Shown: positions 11,426-21,079 of the stretch, in pieces
Numbering within the stretch: position 1 is the stretch's first letter
Layout: each line of letters starts with the position of its first letter
From: Plasmopara viticola
Lineage: Eukaryota; Oomycota; Peronosporomycetes; Peronosporales; Peronosporaceae
Assembly (NCBI GenBank): GCA_001695595.3
Contig: MBPM02000260.1
Location: 1 to 45,051, forward strand
Length of the DNA stretch: 45,051 bases
Reading direction: 5' to 3'
Notes under the pieces: model-generated
The model's database searches: none
What the model was told of the DNA's origin: nothing
Seen by the model: only the letters and a program-made list of their open reading frames with translations
Position numbers and translations under genes: made by a program

Positions 11426-12143
11426 GTGGAAGTCTGTTCGACGCAGAGTAGGTACTATCGCGCGATCATCGTCTTTTCTGTTGGATGCAAATGCCAATAT
11501 TGCTCGCTGTACAGAAAAGCTCTTCGCCGTGAGCTCGACACATTTGCAGCAACGGCAAAGATGGAAGCCACAACAACTACTCCATCTATGGTGCGGCTGC
11601 TAGTAACTAATGCTTGGGCTTGACAATTGATGTCTGAGTTTGGCTATCGTGCGATTATACAGTTTCCTCCGCATGAGAGGACATCAGAACCCTGTTAGAC
11701 TGCATTGCATAAGTTTGCGCAGAAGAAAATGGGGCGTGCAATAGCTGCAATACAGCAACGTCGGGCTTCTTTTCACGGGAAAAGAGCAAAGTTCTGGCGC
11801 AACAAAAGCCACAAGCTTTGCCGGGATCAGTGAAGAAACCGAACGGGCCCATTTATGCCAGTGTGGGCAACGCCCTCACCGGCTTTTCCAAGGTGCGTAT
11901 GTGAGCTGCATTTATATAATAAAGCGCTCACTGAGGTCTATCGCGTCAGGTCTGTCCTCACGTAATGCGTCGGGAAAAGTACGCGCTACATGCAATTTGA
12001 GCAATTATTGGCAAGGAAAATCGTTGATTTGGACCAGCTTTGCAAACTTAGCTGGGGTGGTATTTCTACAAATTACCGACCTAGAGTCTGGCGACTGCTA
12101 TTGGTCTCTGTCTCTCGCCAAAAACTGAAGCGCTGGCGCCCAT
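11426..12143 (+). pseudogene. TBC/RabGAP gene fragment (TBC1D22-like)
   Basis: A frame open from about 11966 to the stop at 12143 reads FEQLLARKIVDLDQLCKLSW and then GGISTNYRPRVWRLLL. This is the N-terminal end of a TBC domain, the Rab GTPase-activating module (consensus LR.LSW.GIP...RP.VW.LLLGYLP). The domain stops where the RRE/ERKR part and the catalytic Arg and Gln motifs should follow, and the next sequence belongs to a PDZ gene. Upstream, 11426-11850 holds short frames also conserved in DNA at 42990-43400, probably the gene's 5' exons. Truncated, hence a pseudogene inside the TIR element. Confidence 0.65.
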
Positions 12144-12745
12144 GAAGCCAAGCGAGGTCTTTGAAGTTGTTTATCAAAACCGATCGTTAGGCATGACGAT
12201 TCGAGAACAAATTAAAAGTGTGATTGTCAATCACTTCAAACGTCAACCGAACAGTGCACACGGCAAGGTAGAAGCCAGTGGACAGATTCACCTTAACGAC
12301 GCCATTTGCAAATGGCGCAAGGACTGTTGGGCGCAGCTACGACAATGTCATCCAGATGCTACAGTCGCTGACGCGTCCATTGTGTATCCACTTCTTTCGT
12401 CCGTTTCGACGCGGTCAATTGTTCGCAGTTAAATTTCGAGGAGCTTGTTTCAGTATGACGGTCACGACAGACGATGTGATTGTTGTGGTCAAGGACTTGC
12501 CCATGGCACACCCAACCATCGTAGGCTATGCTGAAGCTCATGGCGTACGCATCTCTGACATCGTGCATGCTGTAGACGGAGACGTGATGAATGGACTCGA
12601 GTATCACCGTGCTATTAGCTTACTTAGTCGCATTATAGTCGTCTTATTGCAATCAAAGATCATGCCTCCAACGCCTGGGAGATCCATGAATGTCATGATC
12701 AACCGACTTCGTTCGCACTCACGGCCGCGCAATCTCCTCGATTGA
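12142..12745 (+). pseudogene. PDZ-domain gene fragment
   Basis: It starts one base before the TBC frame ends. The first frame (12142-12432) reads PSEVFEVVYQNRSLGMTIRE; NRSLGMTI is the GLGF-like carboxylate-binding loop of a PDZ domain. The match then jumps by one base, near 12275, into a second frame (from 12278) with DRF...SYDNVIQMLQSLTRPLCIHF, the usual PDZ ending. A second PDZ-like unit follows: GACFSMTV, then HPTIVGYAEAHGVRISDIVH, AVDGDVMNGLEYHRAISLLS and IIVVLLQ. PDZ domains bind protein C-termini. The frameshift and lost 5' end make it a pseudogene; its fusion to a TBC fragment points to gene capture. Confidence 0.6.
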
Positions 12746-12879
12746 GCAATGTAGACAGTTTTGGATCACGTCGTGGCTCGGCGGCGATATGATGAGTTGC
12801 GTTGACGGGGAGTATATGCTTGTGGATGGAATGCTCATTTTTGTGACGGATTGGGCACTGACGGCGCGCTGAATCCAAA

Positions 12880-13620
12880 AGAGTGGATATGTAAAAGGAT
12901 ATGCTGCTTGCGATGCGACCAGACGTGTGTTGTGCTGTCAAGCGAAAGAATAACAATGCATCTGTGGCCCTCGTGCGATTTATGAGGCTTTGGGATAATT
13001 TACTTAAGGCTCGAGAGTGCACTTTACTGGCTATACCCGTGCCGCTTAAGCGCAAGAAACGGTTCCATCTCTTGCTGACCAACCACTAACGGCTTGGTTT
13101 GTCAATAAAGACACGAATTTATTGGAGGACGAGAGTATGTGCTCATAAATTGTCACTGTGAGCTTGCGGTCCAAGTCCCAAAAGCTTATAATTTCCACAA
13201 GCAAGACAGACTACGTCTTGATTGATAACTTTATTGGACCTGTCATTTGGGCGCGTGCTATCCTGCCTTTTACGTGCTCACAAGGGATGCTCAAGGTGGC
13301 AAGCAGCAGGTCTCCAAGAAGCGGTAATTTGTGCTGCGCGGCAATTGTCTTACAGGCTACGAAAAGGAGAGCCTGATTCATCAGATTGGCGCAAAAGGCA
13401 GCACGATTTCTCGTGCAGATGCTAAATTTGACATTTCGGACCCACGCAATCTCCCAAACAGCATCACGATGCCCGACTTTAGTCAGGCTGGTAAGAAGCT
13501 CATCTTGACAGCAACGTCGGCGCGAAAGTTTAACAAGCGGACCTCGGCATTGACCTCGGCATTGCTGGCACTGCAATTGAGATCTTCAACGCCTGCGCCT
13601 TGAGAGACACGGTGCTGTTT
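12880..13620 (+). pseudogene. Decayed 3' coding sequence of the captured gene
   Basis: Several short plus-strand frames look like one broken protein. Around 12890-13080 there are Cys-rich fragments loosely like the second half of a FYVE zinc finger (weak). Around 13180-13210 is YNFHKQDRL. From about 13331, CLTGYEKESLIHQIGAKGST is followed by DISDPRNLPNSITMPDFSQA, then IEIFNACALRDTVLF in another frame near 13570-13615. A 12-bp tandem duplication (GACCTCGGCATT twice) lies at about 13542-13565. It is probably the C-terminal part of the PDZ-bearing gene or a third captured gene. No function is assigned. Confidence 0.45.
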
Positions 13621-14110
13621 ATTTGACTTTTAAAACAAGATCTGTATGTGTTTTAGCCAAAGAGGTTCAGCGGTGGAGACGGTCTGCTTGGAAGATACTT
13701 CATATAATAGTAGTAAAATGCAGAAACTTATAAGAAACAGTAAAGTGGTTACGATGAACGTATCGCGATGCAGCGGATGAAACTGAAGGAACATGCTCGC
13801 AGTAGCTTGTGCTGTGCGTGCAACATGTAGGGCAAAGAATTGCAAATGAAACTGAAGTCGAGATAAAGCAATTTACATGAGAAGCTCATCGTATCGTCTT
13901 TTGTGTCCAAAACAATTCCTGGTCTTTCCTGTGCACTGCGAGATCGGCAGCTAATGTTTAAACTCCTCGGTTGGTGTCAGATAGGCCCAAATTTGGTAGA
14001 ACTTCAGCTTGTTATTTACCGCTGTGAGTTTTTTCATCGCCGTCTCCGTATCTCTTTTCATTTTATTTACTCTTCAGATCTTGCTGATTCCTCTGCGTCG
14101 AGATAGTCTA
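13620..14110. other. 3' non-coding part of the TIR element
   Basis: No credible frame is seen. It runs from the end of the captured coding sequence to the right terminal inverted repeat. No counterpart elsewhere in the window was found. Confidence 0.4.
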
Positions 14111-14159
14111 ATTGGAGTGGTGTGGTGGACACCAAGAAGGATAGAGGTAGCGAAAAGCG

Positions 14160-14293
14160 GGAGTCATACTATACACAAATATATTAGAAAAGAAAAATCT
14201 CGGACTCCAATCAATGGCTTACGATCTTTTGCACCGTATATCTCGATAGCGTCCCCCCGCAACGTGTCATTCTCAAATAATCCTTGAAAAGCG
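14160..14293 (+). promoter_or_regulatory. Proximal promoter of the broken effector
   Basis: The effector upstream block resumes here after the insertion; ACTATACACAAATATATT matches the inverted copy near 15470. The element TGTCATTCTCAAATAA at 14265-14280 is the counterpart of the Inr-like sites of the two intact genes. Relative to the oomycete consensus GCTCATTYYNCAWTTT it has one base missing. The original ATG is at 14294. Confidence 0.45.
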
Positions 14294-15068
14294 ATGCTGT
14301 AGCCTAGAATTCTGCGCTCATGTTGGTATCGGCTTTCACACTCGTGGTATGTACCAAGACCATGATTGCAGTGGACGGCCAAGCCCAGAGTCACATGAGG
14401 AGCTTGCCAGCAGAGGATGCTCGCACTGACCGCGTTGAGGAAAGTTCGTTAAATACTTTTGACGCAAAGATTGCATGGGAATTGGAGGAATCAACGCCAA
14501 GTCTACGTTCAAGGCTCTCTATCGACAAAGAAAATGTCATCAATTACGTGTTAGAGAACTTTGACGTGCTCTCTGTGAAGAAAACTCTATTTGCAAGTAA
14601 GAAGTATCGAAGGTGGGCAAGAGGTGTCTTTGGCGCGTACGAAGACTCTGCCGAGGCTTATGAGGCCTTGTTTCACGAGCTGAATAAGCACTTTGACGAC
14701 TATGAGCTGGCAACATTTGGGCTTGGTGGTCTTGCGTCCCTAAAGACGAAAGCCATAGCCAAAGAATCTCACGAACTTCGGATGAAGGATTGGATAGCGA
14801 ACGAGATAGAAGCTGATGTCTTTCATGCCTTGAAACTTGATATCGACAGGGGCAACGATTTCAAGAACCCGCCAAGAAGACATGCCTCGTTTGCTCGTCA
14901 GCTTTCACTTAAATATGAATTAGACGAGCAGCTAATATACGATGAACTGTTCTGGATGCTGAGTGAGAAATTTGGCGTACTCGCTTGGCTGAAATGCTTG
15001 GAGCTACGACTGTTGATCTACACGAAAGAAGCAATGGTATGGAACCAGCGTGGGGTAAAAGACAAGTT
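14294..15068 (+). pseudogene. Broken WY-type RxLR-like effector
   Basis: Colinear with the first half of the intact effectors. Lesions visible by alignment: a stop at codon 3 (TAG, 14300-14302), a 4-base deletion within the signal-peptide coding sequence just before the inner ATG at 14320, a one-base deletion near 14978, and loss of about 70 codons between VDLHE and NQRGVKDK. It then joins abruptly, at about 15066, to an inverted effector copy. The frame open from 14320 to 15273 (317 codons) keeps a shortened hydrophobic leader, an RSLP motif where RxLR is expected, and VEES in the EER position. Its last 70 codons or so are antisense sequence. Expression is possible; a normal effector is not. 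Confidence 0.75.
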
Positions 15069-15319
15069 GATCGCTTTCGCTTTGTCAGGAGAGAGCCTGA
15101 ACGCAGACTCGGCGCCAACTTCTCCACTTCCCATGTCACCTACGCGCCGGTGGTATCTAACGTATTTTCCTCATAGCGGTCAGTGCGCGCATCCTCTGCT
15201 GACAAGCTCCTCATGTGACTCTGGGCTTGGCCGTCCACTGCAATCATGGTCTTGGTACATACCACGAGTGTGAAAGCCGACAGCAACATGAAATGGCGCA
15301 GAGTTTTAGGCTTGAGCAT
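15065..15319 (-). pseudogene. Inverted 5' fragment of a second effector copy
   Basis: Read on the minus strand from the ATG at 15319, it gives a full signal-peptide region (MLKPKTLRHFMLLSAFTLVV), then QSHMRSLSAEDARTDR and YEEN, then a TAG stop near codon 60. The homology continues past the stop as TWEVEKLAPSLRS to about codon 80, where the fragment ends at the junction. Positions 15176-15280 are the reverse complement of 14329-14433 with only two mismatches in 105, far closer than to the other family members. It brings its own upstream block and LTR, at 15330-16440. Confidence 0.8.
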
Positions 15320-15329
15320 CGCTTTTGAA

Positions 15330-15825
15330 GGATTATTTGAGATTGGCAAGTTGCGGGGGGGGGCATCTGCGACCTCCGAATCACTATCGAGCTTTACGGA
15401 GCGATAGACATGTCAAGATCATAAGCAATTAAAGCTCAAGATTAATTTTTTTTTTCAATATGTTTGTGCATAGTATGACTTATTATTTAAGTAGCGCAAT
15501 TCTTTGTGGGATGACAAGTAGCAAAGTTCCGTGCACGCATTGCCCAAGCATTCTAAAACAGCAAAAGACACAGGAAGTAATATGAGGATGCCTTAAAGTA
15601 ACCGGTTTCGGTTTTCAAGTATGAGTAATGACAAGAAGTTTTGCAATTACAATAAGGATTGGGTGCGTACTGTCTATTGTACTGTGTTGTATGCAACAAT
15701 AGGCTGCTGAGCGATCAGATGGAATCTATCCAGAGCGTCTTGAACAATTGCCTTAGATTTTTCCAGCGATTTTTATCTACAAATCTAAGATGTATCCAGT
15801 TTTAGATGATCAGACACTTTTCTCA
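15330..15825 (-). promoter_or_regulatory. Inverted effector upstream block
   Basis: Reverse complement of the region upstream of the effector at 41147. 15665-15815 matches 40860-40690 closely (shared words such as ATCAGATGGAATCTATCCAG and AGATGTATCCAGTTT). 15470-15560 matches the AATTGCGCTACTTAAAT stretch near 40985. It serves the inverted fragment at 15319. A run of ten guanines lies at about 15354. Confidence 0.65.
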
Positions 15826-16440
15826 CATTATGGCGACCGTACGGGTGTCCTGCAGTCATCATCGAATCATACGGTCTGTATCACAACAGAGCAGTGCCAA
15901 TGTGTACTGCATGTGTACCAGTACTCAGGAGTGGAAGGGTTTGTGATCGCACAGTCGTCAGTCTTCTCATTTGCTTTTTAACGCTGCTGACTCCTAAGAG
16001 TACAATGATAGATTAAAATCAGATAGCTTGTCAATAGAGAATTTACAAATTGTGAGATAAGAGCAGAAGATGCGACAATGGCTGGTGCAAACCGACGCCG
16101 CAAGGGTATTAACGAAAGTGAGCTAAATGCGATCTCCTCAGCGTGCTGAGCAGTGTGAATTAAGTACCATTATGTACATACCATTATGTACATGTTGTGA
16201 ACGAAGCGAACAGCGGTGGCGCCGACTGCTGACCAATCATTTAATAGCTGGGATGCAGTGCACCGTAATATATATTTTCACTCACAACATAATTTATGTG
16301 ATACTACGTTATTGACAGTGTATAAGAAGCGCCTTCATCGCTACTGGCTCGATGTTGTTTTGACTGTGTTGTGTATCATAAGGTTTAAATAGATACATGT
16401 CCATTAGGACGTCTCCGCATCGCAGCTTTTACTTTACATC
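15826..16440 (+). repeat. LTR-like repeat, copy 2
   Basis: Same orientation as copy 1 and aligned over its full length, from TCACATTATGGCGACCGTAC to the CATCATAAGG/AGATACATGTCC end. A short internal tandem repeat (TACCATTATGTACA twice, about 16168-16195) is specific to this copy. It precedes a gag relic. Relative to the inverted copies at 10640-11085 and 40240-40665, it marks the flip of the whole effector-LTR-gag unit. Confidence 0.6.
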
Positions 16441-16779
16441 TTTCTGACAGTTACAACAACACGTAATCGTTTCCCTTGCATGAGGCATACAAAGCCACTC
16501 TGTCGTGACTTTGAGCCAATTACGAACGATTGCGCAGGTACGCTGAATGTAATTTTAATTAGCCGCTGTCAGTATTCTGTCGCAAATGATTGCAGCATGT
16601 GGTGAAATTTAAGTAGAGTTATTTCGCTGCTTTGCGGCAACATGCCGCGTGGCTGCCTTGATGCGGCTGCTACCGAAATTACACGCCATTCTTGTTTGAG
16701 GACCGTGCTTGTAAAATATAAAGCCAAGCTTTAGTGCTAAAAAGCCAACCAATCGGTATCCATACCGATTAATGTACTA

Positions 16780-18120
16780 AGGTGCCTAAGAAATCTGGAA
16801 ATCGCGGTAGTTTTCTAGTCGCTCATCAAGAATTCCAATCAGGACCACAAAACAAAAATTTTCTTGAACATATCAATTTCAAGCCAAAGCATATTGCACA
16901 AATTCGACCAAGAGTAGTAAACAGTTGTTTACTAAACATATTTCTGCACGTCTCATCTGGGCAAGGTGTAGTATGGCCTGATTGCACTTCGTAATTAATT
17001 ACACGATTACTAATTACCTGAATCCTTGCAATGGATCCGGGATCTATCAAACGCCTCCCAACAATCGTCGAATGCGTAATTCGCGCTGCTCTGGAGACTT
17101 GATGATCTCTATGAGCCCACATGATGCAAACGGATTTGCAGTTATTTCTGCCGCCAAGCAGCTGGGACGCGTCACGGTCTTTGAGCTCTACGATCACAAT
17201 TCATGTTCTTGCAGCAGTAGCTACGGCGTTGGCCTGTTGTGAAGATTTAATGAAGCCTAACATTTTCCCGCTTAAGATAAAAGAATGCCAGAACCTTCTT
17301 ATCTGCAAAAAGAGGCACAAAATGCTTCTAAGGCAATCTTAATCGCAGACGATTACGTGGGTGTGACGTCCGCACTCGTTCACCCAATAGGCCCGCCTTA
17401 AATTGAGAAGCTTTCCCGTACAAACACTTTATCTAGCGGCTTTGTGACCTGGGAGTTTACAAAGGAGCTGAAAAAAGAAACATTTCATTCGAATAGCTTG
17501 CACATCTATCAGCTTTCCCGTTACCGTATTTGCATGTAAAATGACGCGAGCTTCATATATATGTATACGTGAGCCAAATATGTTGACGGCCTTCGAACAC
17601 CACTTCCTGAAATAAACACAAGTTGGTGTGCTCATGGACGACTAAGAAAGACCAGTCTCGCTCCCAGCTCTCTAAAAGTGCAGAAAGCAACAATAGATCA
17701 TTGTTTTTTAGTAATCACAAACAGACTTGCTCCTTCGAATACCGTGGAAGTCAGCTTTCGTCCTACAAATTCATTGTAGTGATCGTTCCAGTATCAATAG
17801 ACTTGAGTATTTCCGAGTAAAGTAACAGTCGCTTCCTTGGCTGCGAAAAACAAAGTTAAAGAAGACTCTTGGCTCTTTGGCTACGAAGGGTCGCTGTCAG
17901 ATGAATTATTAGTCATTGAGGCGGGGGGGGGGCGGGGCAGAAGCGCTTACTAGAGAAGGATCAAATTCTCATGATGTGTATAAGGTGGGAACACACAAGA
18001 GGAAATTAGCCTCTAAGCGTTGGACAGCTCTAGGAAGCAATTTAAGCTGCGTGGAACAGCTGGCTGTATACAAACGTGCATCAACTCAAGTCTTGGTATA
18101 TTCCGCGTTATAGTGGCGGT
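16780..18120 (+). pseudogene. Ty3/gypsy gag relic, best-preserved copy
   Basis: From an ATG-like MDPGSIKRLPTIVECVIRAA near 17031, through LPPSSWDASRSLSSTITIH at about 17150, to HVLAAVATAL near 17210, this matches oomycete gypsy Gag N-termini, in two frames. Downstream, 17440-17640 and 17930-18050 align with 840-1000 and 1310-1440 of the left copy. A run of ten or more guanines sits near 17926. Stops are frequent. Protease and pol do not follow; the similarity ends around 18120. Confidence 0.65.
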
Positions 18121-18380
18121 CATAACGTTTTTCTAACAACAGGAGAAGGACGAAGTCTTAGCATTTGGCGCATTGCGTACTCTTCACTATGATGATCGTC
18201 ATTTGCCAACGTGTCTTCTAAAGACTCTCCTCGAAGACAAGACCCGCTAGCTGCTCGATAAGCCCCATACGTTGCTGGTTTCACATCAAACAGATCAATG
18301 GTCTGGAATTTACTCTCGTCGTCGTATTCGCATTGTCATGATCAAGTATTGACGCATAGACGTCGTACCCATAAATTTCA
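18120..18380. other. Unassigned junction sequence
   Basis: It lies between the end of the gag relic and the reshuffled block. No frame, repeat partner or motif was recognised. Confidence 0.3.
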
Positions 18381-18384
18381 AAAT

Positions 18385-18555
18385 AAGTAGAGATCGCTTA
18401 AGAGATGATAGTAAAAAATGGCTGTCACATATATATTTTCATACGTCGCAACTCGTCTTTGCATAAAGCTTGATGAACTCAAACCTTGAAGCCACGGAAA
18501 ATATCCCTTTTTGCAAATTGTTTGTCTTGGAAGCTCGCATTTTTTTGCTCTTTAC
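18385..18555 (-). repeat. Block X, inverted copy
   Basis: Reverse complement of 22340-22520 and 30340-30510. The shared word CATCAAGCTTTATGCAAAG is followed by a GTTGCAACGTATGAA-like word. In the other two copies block X lies on the plus strand beside block Y; here it is flipped beside block Z. Confidence 0.6.
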
Positions 18556-18589
18556 GAATTATGAGCGGGTACACCTTACCTATGGATCA

Positions 18590-19577
18590 TTATCAATGAA
18601 ATACTAGCGGCGGCAAGATATCGTTCGGACAGTTAAGCGAAACCTTACAATGCTTGGTTGCTGATAGAGCCTCCTGCAGTACATCAATTTTTTTGAAGAC
18701 CTTCTCGAGACAAAGCACAATTAAGTGGCTAAGGCAGGATATTCGACAGGAGTTTTTGACCAAAAGGAAAGAAATAACCCGCAAACCTCAAAAGTTAGAA
18801 TTTATCATTGCTAAAAGGCTCAAACAGCTATCTACAGATGCGGTCTCGGATGGGTGTAACGACAAAAACAAGACCGCTCTTGATTGTTTGAAGCCAATCC
18901 AGGTTGCAGATACACTAAATGTTTTGTTAGAACTTATCGAAGCCCTGTATAACTAGGGACAGGTAAGCGTGAGAGCGTTAGCACCAGATCTTTTGCGAGC
19001 ACAGTCGTATATGCCAAAGCCATCAGCTCAGCGGGAAATTGTTTTTGGGCGGGGGGGGATCACAGTTTTTATCTCGAGGAATTTCGAGTGGAGCAATTCG
19101 CTTGCGGATACATGCGACTATCTTTAGGTCGGTTTAAAAAGCCCCCTGATCTCGAAACTGAGGTACTTGCGCATATATTGGCCAAAACAGTCGAGAGGCT
19201 CGGTGTCACGATTCATCAGCTTCTAGCTTGCATCCGGTAGATGCCGATCGCATGCAGGAGCCGTTCGGCTACGTTTTTTCAAGCCACAATGTGCTGGAGC
19301 TAACGGATCGGAGTGGAAGTAGCTAACTCAGTTGCGCAGACAACACGTCCTAGTCGATAATCAAAGTTGCTCCCCAGATTTCTTTGCTAAAGCTACGCAC
19401 ATGTTATCTCGCGCGTACGTGCCACGGATCTCATTCGATATAGACGAGGTCACACATGTAAGACAAGCATGCGCATCGACTGTGCAACGCCATATTGGAT
19501 TAGTAAAAGCTTTTTGTTGTACTTTAGTTCAGCTCTACAACGGACAACATGTCGAGTACAAACAGAGCATTAACTGA
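18590..19577 (+). pseudogene. Unidentified gene Z-Y, most coherent copy
   Basis: I do not recognise this gene. The plus strand carries a frame at 18654-18956 with LEFIIAKRLKQLSTDAVSDG and VADTLNVLLELIEALYN. After a stop it continues as LRAQSYMPKP, FRVEQFACGYMRLSLGRFKK and LAHILAKTVERLGVTIHQLL to about 19240. Frame 19332-19577 follows with SPDFFAKATHMLSRAYVPRI and SFDIDEVTHVR. The same peptides recur in degenerate form at 22620-23640 and 30560-31640, so this was once a real protein of several hundred residues. The composition looks helical, with no signal peptide. Stops between the parts indicate decay. In the other copies the Y part lies on the opposite strand to Z. Confidence 0.5.
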
Positions 19578-19619
19578 TGGGCAAGTTTAAGCTTGTCTAG
19601 TCTTCAACCGTACCGGTTA

Positions 19620-19930
19620 ACCCTTAATAAATTTATTGTCACACTCTGTTGCAGTTTGCTTCGATAGCCATTCAGCTGTAAAACTTGTAATTTCACGATC
19701 TTGACACATTCGGACGACCAGCGTGATCTTCATTACTGAATACGCTGACTTTCATATTCTTGCTACGATCTTGTTGCATGAAGGTATACCTTTATCACTG
19801 CAAATGAACGTGCAACCTTAAATTTTTTTGACCCTAACGTAAGTCTTTTTTGGCTAGGTGCCATTGTATCTATTTAAAGTCTGTACTGCATTTGCAGGAA
19901 CAGGAAGTGTACAAATCAAAATTTGTGGCT
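19620..19930 (+). repeat. Block W, copy 1 (non-coding)
   Basis: It matches 21905-22190 and, more weakly, 30090-30200 (shared words CATTCAGCTGTAAAACTTGT and CAGCGTGATCTTCAT-like). No coding potential. In the other copies it follows the effector 3' flank. Confidence 0.55.
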
Positions 19931-20285
19931 TTAAGTTCGAAAGCAATATATCAACTAAAAATCAAGTTAAATTGAAGTATTGCAGAGGTATTCATGGACG
20001 ATAAGAGTACGGTCACGTTACGCAGTAACATTGTTGAAGCGAGACTTTACGCGAAGGAAAGGAGAAAGTCTGTGACATTGATTGCGGAAAACTTTGAAAG
20101 CGGTTAAAAGAATTCCGGTGACACAAGTAGGAGCGAGGCGTGATGTACTCGTACTTGACGCCATGCTATAAGGCTAAAACTGCAGCACAATTGGTGTGAC
20201 TTTAAGTTATTACTCCAAAATTTGAACGTGCACGCTATTGTCCGTTGCGACACATGCCTTCATAAAAGCCTTTGATTGGAAATAA
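19930..20285. other. Unassigned sequence before the truncated effector
   Basis: No convincing match to the effector's N-terminal half was found here, so the 5' part of the following pseudogene is genuinely missing. No other feature was recognised. Confidence 0.3.
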
Positions 20286-21079
20286 ATTGATAAACGCGCT
20301 GTTTAAGACAAACTGTAGAAATGCTCAAATCGCTCACTCAAATACGTGAGGAATCTATCAAATTAAAATGCCGATGTACACTCTTCGGCTGTAAGCATTT
20401 GGCCTTCTTACGCCATATCGTCGTTGTCGCCAACCAATAGGAGCGTTTGGCAAACTGACTTGTGGGTTCAATGTATAGTTGAAGACAAGGTCCTTGCTAC
20501 CGTCATTACAAACTCCGCAAGAAGACGAAAGCAAGCGTTGATTTGCTACAATCAAATAAGATAAGCTATTTATGTACAGGGAGAATAAATAAAAAGACGA
20601 CAAGCGATGTGCTCAACAAACTTTGGCTCAAATTGACAGAAATAGAAGCTGAGGACATAGTGGTTGGCCCACTATTATTGACGTGGCATGTATTCGAATC
20701 GCAACGTAACGATACAGACGCTGAATTACTCGTAGCATTGCATAATCAATTGTCTGACATACAATCAGCGAACATGCTAATCATCAAGACAAGGGACCCA
20801 AATATGAAATATCGTCTATTCAAAGTGCGAGAGACAAAATTTAAGATTTGGCGCGCAAACTCTCTTGACGAAGATTGTTTTTTTCATCGTCTTCAACTCC
20901 ATAATGATGGCGACAAGCTTTTTACGCACCCGGCGTTGCATGTCTGGCTTTGGTATGTCCTTGAGCACTATGGCGCGGATTCAGATGTTATCATTCCGCG
21001 GGTCGTGAAGACATACTTCCGCAATTCTAAGTCGCTTCTTGACATGGTGCACAGAGAATTACAAAAGAAGGTAACCTGA
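20285..21079 (+). pseudogene. 5'-truncated WY effector
   Basis: Homology to the intact effector at 27685 starts near GATAAACGCGCTGTTT (20290; compare 28449). It runs through disrupted sequence (ACTCAAATACG, GTAAGCATTTGG, CTTGCTACCGTCATTA), then a clean frame from about 20585 to the stop at 21079. That frame preserves the last two LWY units: TSDVLNKL, EAEDIVVGPLLLTWHVFES, DPNMKYRLFKVRETKFKIW, then FFHRLQLHNDGDKLFTHPAL and HVWLWYVLEHYG. There is no signal peptide and no start in context. It ends at the same shortened C-terminus as the 41.1 kb effector. It opens a 7 kb segment duplicated at 28445-36010. Confidence 0.8.

Larger units (their letters stand above)
11372..14160. mobile_element. Pack-type TIR transposon carrying host gene fragments
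   Basis: Terminal inverted repeats flank about 2.8 kb. The left core GTGTCCACCACACCACT (11397-11413) is exactly the reverse complement of 14116-14132. Similarity continues inward, with TCGACGCAGAG on both sides, and patchily outward. The element interrupts an effector upstream block that is continuous in three other copies, which shows insertion. Inside are pieces of a TBC/RabGAP gene and a PDZ-domain gene and no transposase, so it would be non-autonomous. Ends to the base and a target-site duplication were not resolved, so the superfamily (Mutator-like is a guess) is open. Confidence 0.6.
14240..15365. repeat. Inverted repeat formed by two effector 5' ends
   Basis: Left arm about 14240-14535, right arm about 15365-15068, spacer about 530 bp of effector coding sequence. 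The arms are about 98% identical over 105 nt (14329-14433/15176-15280) and roughly 75-85% elsewhere. An RNA spanning both arms would fold into a long imperfect hairpin covering the promoter-proximal leader, signal peptide and RxLR-like region. Confidence 0.8.

Noticed and set aside
12278..12745. 155-codon open frame as an intact small gene
   Set aside because: It is the second half of a PDZ-domain gene entered by a frameshift from 12142; the start codon is not real.
12699..13082. 127-codon minus-strand frame
   Set aside because: Antisense of the decayed PDZ-gene 3' part; composition is non-protein-like and no relative is seen.
20543..20585. N-terminus of the headless effector as a new start
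   Set aside because: The frame opens at TTG, not ATG, and the first codons align with disrupted internal effector sequence, so it is not a genuine start.
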